Shown here: positions 1-8,391 of the stretch, one piece after another
Position numbering within the stretch: the first letter of the stretch is position 1
Layout of the letters: each line of letters opens with the position of its first letter
Assembly (NCBI GenBank): GCA_031552735.1
Contig: JAVBMF010000051.1
Span: forward strand, 1-51,246
DNA from: JAVBUY01 sp031552735
GTDB lineage: Bacteria > Bacillota > Clostridia > Christensenellales > Aristaeellaceae
Reading direction: 5' to 3'
DNA: 51,246 bases
Position numbers and translations under genes: made by a program
Notes under the pieces: model-generated
What the model saw: the letters and a program-made list of their open reading frames with translations, nothing else
Databases searched by the model: none
Told to the model about the DNA's origin: nothing

Positions 1-23
1 TTGGTTGGTTTGGCGACGGATCG

Positions 24-58
24 CTGCCCTCTCGCGGTGTCGGCGCTGCGCCGGGCTC
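24..58. repeat. Partial copy of the GC-rich hairpin repeat
   Basis: The stretch reads TGCCCTCTCGCGGTGTCGG and continues GCGCTGCGCCGGGCTC. It closely matches the first third of the tandem repeat units at 25503 and 25628. The central GGCGTAT hairpin of that repeat is not present here, so this is a truncated copy. Confidence 0.5.
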
Positions 59-64
59 ACACAA

Positions 65-93
65 AAACCGTTCCTAGTTTTTAGGAACGGTTT
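65..93. terminator. Bidirectional intrinsic terminator
   Basis: An 11-bp perfect stem (AAACCGTTCCT at 65-75 with AGGAACGGTTT at 83-93) closes a 7-base loop and has A/T-rich flanks on both sides. It lies just past the stop of the minus-strand flavin reductase and can also end transcription entering from the left. Confidence 0.75.
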
Positions 94-109
94 CTTCCTT
101 TTGCTCGTC

Positions 110-613
110 TTATTTTGTGCGGTACACCGACACGATCTCGCCGTAGAACAGGGTGTGCAGGTCGCCGTTGGCATAGGCGTTCTGCATGACTGTCTCGGCG
201 GTGCGGTCGGCAAGCAGGGCGTTGGCCGACAGTACGCGGCACTCGATGTGCAGTTCGCACTCCTCCACGATGGGCGCGTCCACCGCCTGCGCCGCGCCTG
301 CGGTCAGACCATGGCCGTCGAATTTATCCATCGTGCGCCCCGATTGTGTGCCGACTAGGCGCAGCTCATGGCTCATGTCGTGCAGCGGCACACTGACGGT
401 GAACACACCGGACTGCTCGATCATGTCATGCGTATAGCGCGAGGGGCGCACCGGGGCGACCAGCACCGGCGTATTCCAAAAGAAGCTGATGCTGCCCCAG
501 CCCATGGCCATGGTGTTTTGCTTGCCCTGATGGCGCGCGTTCAGAAATACGCCGCGCGGCAACTGCTCCATATAGTCTCGGACGATATCCAGATGGGACA
601 AGGTGCGAATCAT
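110..613 (-). CDS. Flavin reductase family protein (FMN-binding split barrel)
   Basis: This 167-residue protein resembles the flavin reductase-like split-barrel family, which binds FMN and uses NAD(P)H or acts as a flavin-binding oxidoreductase. The segment 'WNTPVLVAPVRPSRYTHDMI' followed by 'GVFTVSVP' is typical of the family's FMN-binding barrel. The start at 613 is chosen because GGAGGAATTTCC precedes ATG. The frame stays open upstream to 835, but that extension runs through a repeat element and has no ribosome site. The gene stands alone. Its leader appears to consist largely of the 159-bp repeat at 646-804. The electron acceptor cannot be told from sequence. Confidence 0.8.
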   Translation of the reverse strand: MIRTLSHLDIVRDYMEQLPRGVFLNARHQGKQNTMAMGWGSISFFWNTPVLVAPVRPSRYTHDMIEQSGVFTVSVPLHDMSHELRLVGTQSGRTMDKFDGHGLTAGAAQAVDAPIVEECELHIECRVLSANALLADRTAETVMQNAYANGDLHTLFYGEIVSVYRTK

Positions 614-645
614 GGAAATTCCTCCAATATTTTCAATTTCGGTTA

Positions 646-804
646 GGGCGTGTTTCAACACTTCGAAAAGTGCAATTTGCGAGTCTTTTCCGCCATTTCG
701 GCGTCGCTTTCCGCTTGGCGTAGCGCCACTGCGCCGCGCTCCAGCTCCTTGCACTGGCGAAAAAATCCACGGCACTTGCACAATCTGCGTTTTGAAACAC
801 ACCC
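646..804. repeat. 159-bp palindromic MITE-like element, copy 1 (GTGTTTCAA family)
   Basis: The element begins GGGCGTGTTTCAACAC and ends GTTTTGAAACACACCC, giving imperfect terminal inverted repeats (14 of 16). The interior carries CTTGGCGTAGCGCCA and CTGGCGAAAAAATCC. A same-length, same-orientation copy lies at 44943-45101 with clear similarity along its whole length. The arms are partly complementary, so the unit can fold into one long hairpin. No ORF encoding a transposase is inside. It lies between the likely -10 box (806-811) and the ribosome site of the flavin reductase, so it would be transcribed as that gene's leader. Confidence 0.75.
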
Positions 805-805
805 A

Positions 806-811
806 ATTATA
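806..811 (-). promoter_or_regulatory. Probable -10 box for the flavin reductase
   Basis: A perfect TATAAT is read on the minus strand directly outside the right end of repeat copy 1. A TTGACG lies further upstream, but at 25 bases it is too far to be a normal -35 partner, so the promoter is only partly supported. Confidence 0.4.
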
Positions 812-906
812 GCGCAAAGCACCGCAAATTACCACTCGTCAAGTTTTTCTCCATCATTTCCGCTGCTATTTTGCCAAACGCGGTACAACTTCTGGCCAAC
901 ATGTAG

Positions 907-912
907 TATAAT
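907..912 (+). promoter_or_regulatory. Probable -10 box of the cdaA operon
   Basis: A perfect TATAAT lies 55 bases before the cdaA start. No good -35 hexamer is seen at 16-18 bases, so the site rests on the -10 alone. Confidence 0.45.
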
Positions 913-967
913 AAAGTATCATGGGCAACCGTAGAGGGGAAAACCCCGCGAAAGGCGGTGAACACGG

Positions 968-1843
968 TTGCGCGAGCTGTGGAATCAAATCACCACGATG
1001 GGCTGGAACATTGTGCACCGGCCCACCATTTCCGACGTGATTGACATACTGATCGTCGCCTTTTTTGTGTATCAATTGCTCAAGCTCACACGCGGCACGC
1101 GCGTCAGCCAGGTATTAAAAGGCGTGGCCGTGCTGCTGATCGCGCTGTGGCTCAGCGATGTGTTCAGCCTGCGCACCATCAACTGGATTCTGCGCTGGCT
1201 GGTGAACGCGGGCGCGGTGGTGCTGGTGGTGCTGTTTCAGCCGGAAATCCGACGCGTGCTGGAGGGTATCGGCGGCACGTCGCTGATCGACCGCGTGCGC
1301 AGCGCCGGTGAAAGCGTGCAGAGCGAAGGCGTGATCGCCGAGCTGGTGGACGCGCTGGTCAATCTGTCCAAGCGGCGCGTTGGCGCACTGGTGGTCATCG
1401 AACAAAAAACGCGGTTGAAGGAAGTCTGCGACACCGGCACCCCGCTGGACGCGCGGGTCAGCCAGCCGCTGATCGAAAATATTTTCGAGCCCAACACGCC
1501 GCTGCATGACGGCGCGGTTGTTATCCACGCCGATCGCGTGGTGGCCGCCGGTTGCGTGCTGAACCTGACCGAGGCGACTGGCATCAGCCGCGAACTGGGC
1601 ACCCGCCATCGCGCGGCCATCGGCGTATCTGAAACCACCGACGCGATCGCGATGATTGTGTCGGAAGAAACCGGCATCATCTCGGTGGCGCGCCATGGCA
1701 AACTGACGCGGCATCTGGACGCGCGCTCGCTGACGCTGCTGCTGCGCGGTATTTACGCGCAGCCGGAGCGTGGCAGCCTGCTGTCCACCATACTGGCCAA
1801 GGGAAGGGGGGCGGAGCATGAGCCAGACCGAAAAGAAAATTGA
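968..1843 (+). CDS. cdaA: Diadenylate cyclase CdaA (c-di-AMP synthase)
   Basis: CdaA makes cyclic di-AMP from two ATP at the membrane; c-di-AMP controls potassium and osmolyte uptake and cell-wall homeostasis. The 291-residue protein has about three N-terminal membrane segments (residues 20-95) and then a DAC domain. The catalytic DGA motif is at 181-183 within 'PLHDGAVVIH', and RHR is at 213-215 within 'GTRHRAAIG'. The start is a TTG, chosen because AAAGGCGGTG lies 7 bases upstream; the next ATG (998) has no ribosome site. The 3' end overlaps cdaR by 26 bases, as expected for a cdaA-cdaR operon with translational coupling. Confidence 0.93.
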   Translation: MRELWNQITTMGWNIVHRPTISDVIDILIVAFFVYQLLKLTRGTRVSQVLKGVAVLLIALWLSDVFSLRTINWILRWLVNAGAVVLVVLFQPEIRRVLEGIGGTSLIDRVRSAGESVQSEGVIAELVDALVNLSKRRVGALVVIEQKTRLKEVCDTGTPLDARVSQPLIENIFEPNTPLHDGAVVIHADRVVAAGCVLNLTEATGISRELGTRHRAAIGVSETTDAIAMIVSEETGIISVARHGKLTRHLDARSLTLLLRGIYAQPERGSLLSTILAKGRGAEHEPDRKEN

Positions 1844-3146
1844 TCCCAAACAGCAGCAGGCGTGGAAAGCCTGGGCGAAGTACGCGCTGGACGCGTTGAT
1901 CCGCCACCCGGTACTCAAGCTGTGCTCACTGTTTATCGCGGTGCTGCTCTGGAGCGTGCTGATCGCCTCCGACGGCACGCTGACGCGTGAAAAATCCTTC
2001 CCCAATGTGGAAGTGACCGTGGTGGGGCAGGATGCGCTGCGCGCGCGCGGCATGGTGGTGATGGAGGATGTGTCGGCGCTGTTGCCCACTGTCAAGGTGA
2101 AGGCCGAGGTGTCGCAGGCCGCGTTTGATCGTGTGACCAGCGCCGGTTTTACCCCGCGCATCGACCTGTCGCGCCTGACGCAGATCGGCGAGCAGGAAGT
2201 GCAGATTACTGTAGGCAGCACCATCAGCGGCACGGTGACCGCCATTGATCCGCCGACAATCAAGCTGACGGTGGAGCGTTATATCACCCGCACACGCGTG
2301 CCGGTGGTGGCGCTGACCACCGGCGATCTGCCGCGCGGGCTGTGGGCCGATACGCCGCGCGTCGATCCGCAGATGGTGTCGGTATCCGGCCCGGCGCAGT
2401 TGGTGGAGAAAGTAGCGCGCATTGTCGCACCGCTGGATCGTGCCACGCTGACCGGCGAAACCACGCCGGAGCGTATGGCGGTGCCCTTTGTGCTGGAGGA
2501 TGCGCACGGAGTGGCGATTGACGCTTCGCAGCTGCGCGTGACCTATGAAGGCGTGATTTTAACCTCCGCCATTGTGGAAACCTCCTGCTATCCCGAGGCG
2601 GAACAGTTGCTAGATATCCGCAGCGCGGTGGTGGGCAAGCCTGCCGAAGGGTATGAACTAGCCGATGTACTGTCAGAGCCAGACAGCGTGCGTATTGCCG
2701 CCGACGCGGACGATCTGGCGGCCGAAACCCGCATGCTGGCCGAATCACCCATTAACATAGACGGCGCGACCGACACGGTGATCGCGACGGTGCGCATCAA
2801 GCGCCCCAACGATGTCAAGCATATGAGCGTGGAGGAAGCGACCATCACCGCGGTCATCCGTGAAAAGACCGAGCAGCGCGTTTTCCGCGCGGTACCGGTT
2901 GCTATAGAGGGTCTGGACGACGGCTATGCCGCCAAGCTCTCACAGAGCAAGCTGTCGATGACCATTGGCGGGCCGTTCCATTGGGTGACAGAGCTCAAGG
3001 AGGCCGATGTCTATTTGTCGGTCAGCGCCGCTGGGCTACAGCCGGGCACCTATGCGGTGCCGGTGAAGATCGCCATCAGCAACGCGCCGGACCACACCGA
3101 GCAGCTTGAGCAGACGGAATTGACGCTCACCATTACCGGGAAGTAA
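1818..3146 (+). CDS. cdaR: CdaA regulatory protein CdaR (YbbR-domain protein)
   Basis: CdaR is a membrane-anchored partner that modulates CdaA. The 442-residue protein has a short cytoplasmic N-terminus, one membrane helix near residues 34-50 ('LKLCSLFIAVLLWSVLIAS'), and a long extracytoplasmic part made of repeated YbbR-type beta domains. The size fits three to four YbbR repeats, as in Bacillus CdaR (483 aa). The ATG at 1818 lies inside the end of cdaA and is preceded by GGGGGGCGGAG. In many Bacillota glmM follows cdaR, but here glmM is absent and a membrane protein with an acidic tail follows 25 bases on. Confidence 0.88.
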   Translation: MSQTEKKIDPKQQQAWKAWAKYALDALIRHPVLKLCSLFIAVLLWSVLIASDGTLTREKSFPNVEVTVVGQDALRARGMVVMEDVSALLPTVKVKAEVSQAAFDRVTSAGFTPRIDLSRLTQIGEQEVQITVGSTISGTVTAIDPPTIKLTVERYITRTRVPVVALTTGDLPRGLWADTPRVDPQMVSVSGPAQLVEKVARIVAPLDRATLTGETTPERMAVPFVLEDAHGVAIDASQLRVTYEGVILTSAIVETSCYPEAEQLLDIRSAVVGKPAEGYELADVLSEPDSVRIAADADDLAAETRMLAESPINIDGATDTVIATVRIKRPNDVKHMSVEEATITAVIREKTEQRVFRAVPVAIEGLDDGYAAKLSQSKLSMTIGGPFHWVTELKEADVYLSVSAAGLQPGTYAVPVKIAISNAPDHTEQLEQTELTLTITGK

Positions 3147-3170
3147 CAGTTTTCCCGCCAGAAAAGAGGG

Positions 3171-4709
3171 ATGCACTTGGGCGGATTTGCCGATACCGTG
3201 CTGAGTGTGCTGTTGGGCTGGGTCACCGGCATTGTGCAGTGGGTTTTTTCACTGCTCAATGGCCGGAGCGGCAGCTTGCTTGCTTGGTTCGGCAAGTACT
3301 GGCTGGTGATTGCCGCTATCTTGGTCGGCGCGGGGCTTATCATCGACTGGCTGGTGTGGTTGATCCGCTGGCAGCCATACCACATCTGGGCGGCACGCGC
3401 GCGGCGGTTTGGTCGCTGGATTACGCGAAAGCCGCCGGAAGAGGAAGAGGACGAGGCAATGGACGCGCAGGCCACCGCACGCTATGTGCCGGTGCGCCGC
3501 GGCGAATATGCCGGTGCGCAAGATGAGCTGGACGAAGAGGATGAATTCCTCGACGACGATGAAGCGTATCTGGACGAGGACGACGAATACTTCGACGAGG
3601 ACGAGGAGTATCTCGACGAAGACGAAGAATACCTAGACGAGGACGAATCGGAACTGGAGCAGGATTTGCCGCCCGATCCCGCATATGCGGCACAGATGGC
3701 CTATCAGCGGCCGCCACAGCGCGAGAAACTGCCGCCCCAACCGGAAATCCCCGACACGCAGCTTCGCGACTATCCGGGCAAGCGGTTTGATCCTGATCTG
3801 CTGCCCTATCCGCCGCTGAGCGCGCGCGATGAGGAGCTGGAAGCGGCCGAAGCACCATACGACGCACCACCCGAAGAAGAGATATACGACGAAGAGCCAT
3901 ACGACGAAGCATTGGACGATGAAGCGTTGTATGAGGACGAGGACGACGCGTATAGCGAGGAGGACGACATCGACTTTGCTCCGGGCTATGCGGAAAGATA
4001 CGACGAGGAAGAGGATTTAGAGGATATGGGGGACACCAGACAGAGGCGCCGTGCCGCTGAACAGCCGATATCGGCTGGGCGGTCGGGCGCACGCGATACC
4101 GAGTTCGCCACGTTCGATGGCGATACGCAGCGCATGGCGCAGCAACGCGCGCTCTATGGCCGTCCGCACAGTGAAACCGCCAGCAACGCGATGGCCGAGT
4201 ATGACGCCGACAGCGCCGGACGCCGTCGCCGCCGTGCCGCCCAGCGCGGGCCGGACATCGAAACCGAATCTTCGAGGGCGCCTCGCCGCCAGCCGCGCCG
4301 TGAACGCGTCGAAACGCAGCCTGCGCCCGAGCCGCCGCGCAGGCGCGGGCTGTTCGCGCCGCGTCAGGACGATCCAGACGTGGACGATTGGTACAGCGAC
4401 GAGCCAACCGCCGCGCAGCATGAGCCGCAACACAACACTGTGGCCGAACGGCGCGCGCACGCCGCACCTAAGCAGGACAAGCCGGAACGCAAGGTTCCCA
4501 GCGTGGTGCAGCGCGTGATGCAATATGCCGAGCAGCGGCTTGACCCGACGCAGCCGAAAAAGCGCGGCAAGCTGATGCAGCTATTTGATCCGCAGGAGGA
4601 GCGCGTCACCGGTCTGCCGCCGCGCGTGGACAAGGATCAGGCGTATAGCGCGCCCACCATGCCCAAGCCGCGCGAGGAAGTCTACGAGGATTGGTACGAG
4701 GACGAATGA
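3171..4709 (+). CDS. Membrane protein with long acidic, disordered cytoplasmic tail
   Basis: I do not recognise a family. The 512-residue protein starts with two hydrophobic segments (about residues 8-28 and 43-65). A basic stretch follows, then an extremely acidic region (118-165) built from near-repeats of 'EYLDEDE', with a second acidic patch near 215-285. The rest is rich in Arg, Gln and Pro and is probably disordered. The ATG at 3171 abuts its Shine-Dalgarno AAAAGAGGG with no spacing, so the in-frame TTG at 3177 may be the true start. It lies 25 bases after cdaR, and its stop overlaps the next start (ATGA), so it belongs to the c-di-AMP operon. A role as a charged scaffold or regulator is only a guess. 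Confidence 0.75.
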   Translation: MHLGGFADTVLSVLLGWVTGIVQWVFSLLNGRSGSLLAWFGKYWLVIAAILVGAGLIIDWLVWLIRWQPYHIWAARARRFGRWITRKPPEEEEDEAMDAQATARYVPVRRGEYAGAQDELDEEDEFLDDDEAYLDEDDEYFDEDEEYLDEDEEYLDEDESELEQDLPPDPAYAAQMAYQRPPQREKLPPQPEIPDTQLRDYPGKRFDPDLLPYPPLSARDEELEAAEAPYDAPPEEEIYDEEPYDEALDDEALYEDEDDAYSEEDDIDFAPGYAERYDEEEDLEDMGDTRQRRRAAEQPISAGRSGARDTEFATFDGDTQRMAQQRALYGRPHSETASNAMAEYDADSAGRRRRRAAQRGPDIETESSRAPRRQPRRERVETQPAPEPPRRRGLFAPRQDDPDVDDWYSDEPTAAQHEPQHNTVAERRAHAAPKQDKPERKVPSVVQRVMQYAEQRLDPTQPKKRGKLMQLFDPQEERVTGLPPRVDKDQAYSAPTMPKPREEVYEDWYEDE

Positions 4710-6007
4710 TCAACTGGATCAACGCTTTTGTCGCATCCGATGGTGCGCTGGACTGGCTACAGGGTTTTTTTGTAGCCCTCACGGTGCTGCTGATGGCGGC
4801 TGCGCTGGTGGGCATCCTGCTGCGCGTGGCCGCTGTTTTCCGTGGGATGGACAAGGAAGCGCTGCTGCCGGAACATACCGTCACCTGGCGCGCGATTTGG
4901 CTGGCTGCTTGTGCGGCGGTTGTATCGCGGGTGCTGCTGTACGGCTGGTCCTGGCTGACCATGTGCTGGCAGATGGGCAGTTGGCAACCGATCATCAACC
5001 ATCTGCCGCGCCTGTGGGTGCAGTGGGACGCGTATCACTACCTGGCGTTGGCGGACAATTGGTACGTGAACGAGGGCAATAACCGGCTGATGCTGGTGTT
5101 CTTTCCACTGTTTCCGGTACTGGTGCGCGGGCTGAAAGTTGTGTTTGGCGACGCGTTCTGGTCGTCGGTGCTGCTGAATCTGTGCCTGACCGGCTGTGCC
5201 GCTGGCCTGCTCTATGCGTTGGTTGGCGAACGCTACGGCGCGCGAAAGGCTTGGCTGGCGTTGCTCTATTTCCTGCTCAATCCGTTGTCGGTGTTTCTGG
5301 GCGCGCCGTATTCCGAGGCGCTGTTTTTGTGCCTGTCTTTTGCCGCGCTGTACGCCTGCGCACACCGGCGATACGGCTGGGCGGCGCTGTTTGGTGCGCT
5401 GTCGGCGTTTTCGCGGATGCTGGGGCTGGTGATGTGCGGCGTGATCGCGCTGACCGCTGTTCAGCATGTCTGGCGTGAACAGACCGGCTGGGGCGCGCGC
5501 ATGAAAAAGCTGGTCGTGCCGATGCTGTGCGCGGCAGCGGTTTCGCTGGGCTTTGCGGCCTATCTGTGGCTCAATGTGTCGGTGTCGGGCGCGCCGTTCA
5601 CCTTTCTGGAATATCAACGCACCAATTGGTCGCAGGAGTTTGGCAGCTTCTGGAATACGGTGCGCACCACAGTGGATTATGCATTGCGCTATTGGGGCGA
5701 GCAGGAACTGTATTTCACCTGGCTGCCACAGTTGATCAGCATGGTGCTGGTGATGGCGCTGATCGCGCTGCGCCAAAAGTGCCTGCCATTGCCGTGGGCT
5801 GCCTATAGCTGGGCGTATGTGTACATCGCGCTGGCGCCCACCTGGCTGCTGTCCGGCCCGCGCTATCTGATGGCGCTGGCCACACTGCCCATTTTGCTGG
5901 CGGTGCTGACCGACCGCAAGTGGGTGCACGCGGTTAGCCTGACCGTGCAGGGCGGGCTGCTGCTGTATGCGACGTATGTGTACGCGGTGCTTCGGCAGCT
6001 TCTGTAG
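4706..6007 (+). CDS. PIG-V-like mannosyltransferase, polytopic membrane protein
   Basis: The 433-residue protein has roughly ten membrane segments. It carries 'WDAYHYLALA' (about 107-116) in its first extracytoplasmic loop, the hallmark of the PIG-V/GPI mannosyltransferase II family, and 'FPLFPVLVRG' downstream. Bacterial members use polyprenyl-phosphate sugars to glycosylate extracytoplasmic acceptors; the acceptor here is unknown. Its ATG overlaps the preceding stop (ATGA), indicating translational coupling in the cdaA operon. It ends just before a terminator at 6029-6049. A general GT-C glycosyltransferase is the main alternative. Confidence 0.75.
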   Translation: MINWINAFVASDGALDWLQGFFVALTVLLMAAALVGILLRVAAVFRGMDKEALLPEHTVTWRAIWLAACAAVVSRVLLYGWSWLTMCWQMGSWQPIINHLPRLWVQWDAYHYLALADNWYVNEGNNRLMLVFFPLFPVLVRGLKVVFGDAFWSSVLLNLCLTGCAAGLLYALVGERYGARKAWLALLYFLLNPLSVFLGAPYSEALFLCLSFAALYACAHRRYGWAALFGALSAFSRMLGLVMCGVIALTAVQHVWREQTGWGARMKKLVVPMLCAAAVSLGFAAYLWLNVSVSGAPFTFLEYQRTNWSQEFGSFWNTVRTTVDYALRYWGEQELYFTWLPQLISMVLVMALIALRQKCLPLPWAAYSWAYVYIALAPTWLLSGPRYLMALATLPILLAVLTDRKWVHAVSLTVQGGLLLYATYVYAVLRQLL

Positions 6008-6028
6008 CGATCCGCTGTGAGATTCCCG

Positions 6029-6049
6029 GCCTCCTCGTGAGGCTTTTTT
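6029..6049 (+). terminator. Intrinsic terminator after the cdaA operon
   Basis: Stem GCCTC/GAGGC with a 5-base loop is followed by six T. It lies 22 bases after the mannosyltransferase stop. Confidence 0.75.
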
Positions 6050-6190
6050 GCTATGCATACACCACGCCCGGTCTCCAACGCAGCGCAAAAGAGCGATATC
6101 GGACGGCAACGTCTTGTTTGTGCATTCGCCGTGATGCCGTCCGGCATGAAGCTTTTTGCCCGCGCATACCTTGCCGCAGGGGGTGGGGGC

Positions 6191-7186
6191 ATGCGGGCAC
6201 TGAGGCTGGCGCTGGCCATCGTCGGCGCGGTGGTCGGCGCGGGGTTTGCGTCCGGGCGAGAGGTGATGGCGTTTTTTACACGGTTTGGCGCGTGGTCGTG
6301 GGCGGGCATCGCGGTCGCAGCCGCCACCATGGGCGCTGTGGTGTTCAGGCTGCTGGCGTTGGCGAACCGGGTCGGCGCGGGCAGCTTTGTGGCGCTGTGC
6401 GAGCGGGCGCTAGGCAAGCGCGGCGGGCGTGCGGGCACGGCGCTGTATGCGCTGATGCTTTGGGGCACCGGCGCGGCGATGCTCAGCGGCGCGGGCGAGT
6501 TGTGTGCCATCGCGCTGCCGGTGCATGGTGCGTATGGCATTGGATTTGCGGGCATGCTGCTGCTGGGCGTGTACGTGGCGCGGCGCGGTGTCGGCGCGCT
6601 GGCGTGGGTTAGCGCGGGCATGGCGCCGCTGTGTTTCCTGCTGTATGCGCTGCTGATGACCAGACCGCCGCTGCCCGCGCAGGTATCGCTGCTGCCTGCG
6701 CCGATTGGGCTGGCGAGCGTGCCGATGGGCATCGCGTATGCGGCGCTCAACATTGCGCTGGCCGCCGGGCTGCTGTGCGAGCAAGCGGCGCAATGCACCG
6801 CGCGCGAGCGGCTGGGCGCGGCAATGGGCGTGGCGGCTGTGCTGGGGGCACTGCTGGGGCTAAGCAACGCCGCGATGCTGCCCAGTTTGTCAGCGCTGTC
6901 TGACGCGGCACTGCCCATTGTGCGGCTGGCGTCGGGGCTGCGGCTGCTGGGCTTCTGGCTATGCGTGGCGACGCTGGGGCTGGCCATGCTATCCACACTG
7001 GCGGCGGTGCTGCGTGCTGGGGTGCAGGTGCTGCCCGCGCGCGGGGCGGCGTGGATGCATTGGCCGCTGGTCGCGGGGCTTGCCGCGCTGGGCGGCGCGG
7101 TGGGGTTTGAGCGGCTGGTTGGCGTGCTGTATCCCGCGCTGGGCTGGGCGGCAGCGGCGCTGGTGCTGTGGTTGTGCCGGGCATGA
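6191..7186 (+). CDS. YkvI-like membrane transporter
   Basis: The 331-residue hydrophobic protein has about ten membrane helices. It opens with 'AIVGAVVGAGFASGREVMAF' at residues 10-29, the signature of the YkvI family (LeuT-fold-like transporters with a glycine-rich first helix). The substrate is unknown. The start at 6191 fits a GGGGGTGGGGGC stretch upstream and the position of the first helix. In-frame starts at 6053 and 6148 would add a non-family N-terminus without a ribosome site. It ends shortly before the alr promoter region. Confidence 0.7.
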   Translation: MRALRLALAIVGAVVGAGFASGREVMAFFTRFGAWSWAGIAVAAATMGAVVFRLLALANRVGAGSFVALCERALGKRGGRAGTALYALMLWGTGAAMLSGAGELCAIALPVHGAYGIGFAGMLLLGVYVARRGVGALAWVSAGMAPLCFLLYALLMTRPPLPAQVSLLPAPIGLASVPMGIAYAALNIALAAGLLCEQAAQCTARERLGAAMGVAAVLGALLGLSNAAMLPSLSALSDAALPIVRLASGLRLLGFWLCVATLGLAMLSTLAAVLRAGVQVLPARGAAWMHWPLVAGLAALGGAVGFERLVGVLYPALGWAAAALVLWLCRA

Positions 7187-7199
7187 GTGCATCCGCTCT

Positions 7200-7227
7200 T
7201 TTCATTCCGGGCGGCATGCGGTATACT
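7200..7227 (+). promoter_or_regulatory. Possible alr promoter
   Basis: TTTCAT and TATACT are separated by 16 bases, and the -10 lies 53 bases before the alr start. The -35 is weak. Confidence 0.4.
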
Positions 7228-7279
7228 ATATGTGCCTTGACGGGCTTGTTTCATGATGCCCAAGGCGGATCGGAGTGCT

Positions 7280-8383
7280 ATGCAGTATCGTCCTACCACC
7301 GTACTGATCGAACCGGCGGCGCTGACTGCCAACGCCCGCGCGCTCAAAGGCACGCTGGCCGACGGCGTGCGCCTGATGGCGGTGGTGAAGGCCGACGGCT
7401 ATGGCCACGGCGCGGTGACCGCGGCGCGCGCGGCGATCACGGGCGGCGCGGAGTGGCTGGGCGTGGCGCTGCCCGAGGAGGGCGAAGTCCTGCGCAGGGC
7501 GGGCATCGATGCGCCGATTCTGGTGCTGGGGCTGGTGACACCGGAAGGCGCGCAGGCCTCGGCACGGCTGGGGCTGGCGCAGACTGTATGCGATTTGGCG
7601 GGCATCCGCGCGCTGTCGGCCGCCGCCAAGGCGCAGGACAGCATTGCAACCGCACACCTGAAGCTGGATACCGGCATGGGCCGACTGGGCGTGCGGGATG
7701 CGACCGAGGCGGCAGTGCTGGCCGATGCGATTCGCGCGGACAAGCATCTGACGCTGGAGGGCATCTATACGCACTGCGCCTGTGCCGATGGCGACACACC
7801 GGCGTACACCCTGACGCAACAGCGCCGTTTTGAGGACATGCTGTCGGGGATCGACACGCGCGGCATCCTGATCCACGCCGCCAACAGCGCGACGGCACTG
7901 CGCTTTCCGGCGATGCGGTACGACATGGTGCGCTGCGGCATCGCGCTGTACGGCGCGCCGCCGGTGGACACCGCGCTGATGCTGCGTCCCGCGATGCGCT
8001 GGGTGACGCGCGCGGCGTATGTCAAGCAGATAGCGATCGGCGAGTCGGTCAGCTATGGCGCGATCTTTACCGCCGTGCGCCCGACGCGCGTGATGACGCT
8101 GCCGGTTGGCTATGCCGACGGGTATCCACGCCGCTTGGGCGGACGCGCGCAGGTGCTGGTGCGCGGGCAATTCGCGCCGGTCATCGGGCGCGTGTGCATG
8201 GATCAGTGTATGGTGGATGTGACCGATATCCCGGACGCGTCCGCCGATGATGAGGTGGTGCTGCTCGGCGCGCAAGGCGACCACCGCATCACCGCTGACC
8301 AGTTGGCAGCGTGGATGGGTGGCATATCGTACGAAGCGTTGCTGGCACCCAGCGCGCGCGTGCCGCGCCGCGTGATGGAATAG
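7280..8383 (+). CDS. alr: Alanine racemase
   Basis: Alanine racemase interconverts L- and D-alanine with PLP and supplies D-alanine for peptidoglycan. The 367-residue protein carries the PLP lysine in 'AVVKADGYGHGA' (Lys37) and the catalytic tyrosine in 'ESVSYGAIF' (about Tyr259). The C-terminal beta domain includes 'GRVCMDQCMVDVTD'. Length is usual for the family. The ATG at 7280 is preceded by CGGAG; an upstream in-frame ATG at 7253 lacks a ribosome site. The next gene starts 8 bases after its stop, suggesting one transcript with the cyclo-ligase and the following membrane protein. Confidence 0.95.
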   Translation: MQYRPTTVLIEPAALTANARALKGTLADGVRLMAVVKADGYGHGAVTAARAAITGGAEWLGVALPEEGEVLRRAGIDAPILVLGLVTPEGAQASARLGLAQTVCDLAGIRALSAAAKAQDSIATAHLKLDTGMGRLGVRDATEAAVLADAIRADKHLTLEGIYTHCACADGDTPAYTLTQQRRFEDMLSGIDTRGILIHAANSATALRFPAMRYDMVRCGIALYGAPPVDTALMLRPAMRWVTRAAYVKQIAIGESVSYGAIFTAVRPTRVMTLPVGYADGYPRRLGGRAQVLVRGQFAPVIGRVCMDQCMVDVTDIPDASADDEVVLLGAQGDHRITADQLAAWMGGISYEALLAPSARVPRRVME

Positions 8384-8391
8384 GGGCGGGT

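Noticed and set aside
110..835. Extended flavin reductase start at 835
   Set aside because: The added 74 residues are coded by the 159-bp repeat and its flank; the ATG at 613 has a strong ribosome site.
1115..2263. Long minus-strand open frame opposite cdaA and cdaR
   Set aside because: It is antisense to two well-recognised genes, has no family resemblance, and results from the high GC content with few stops.
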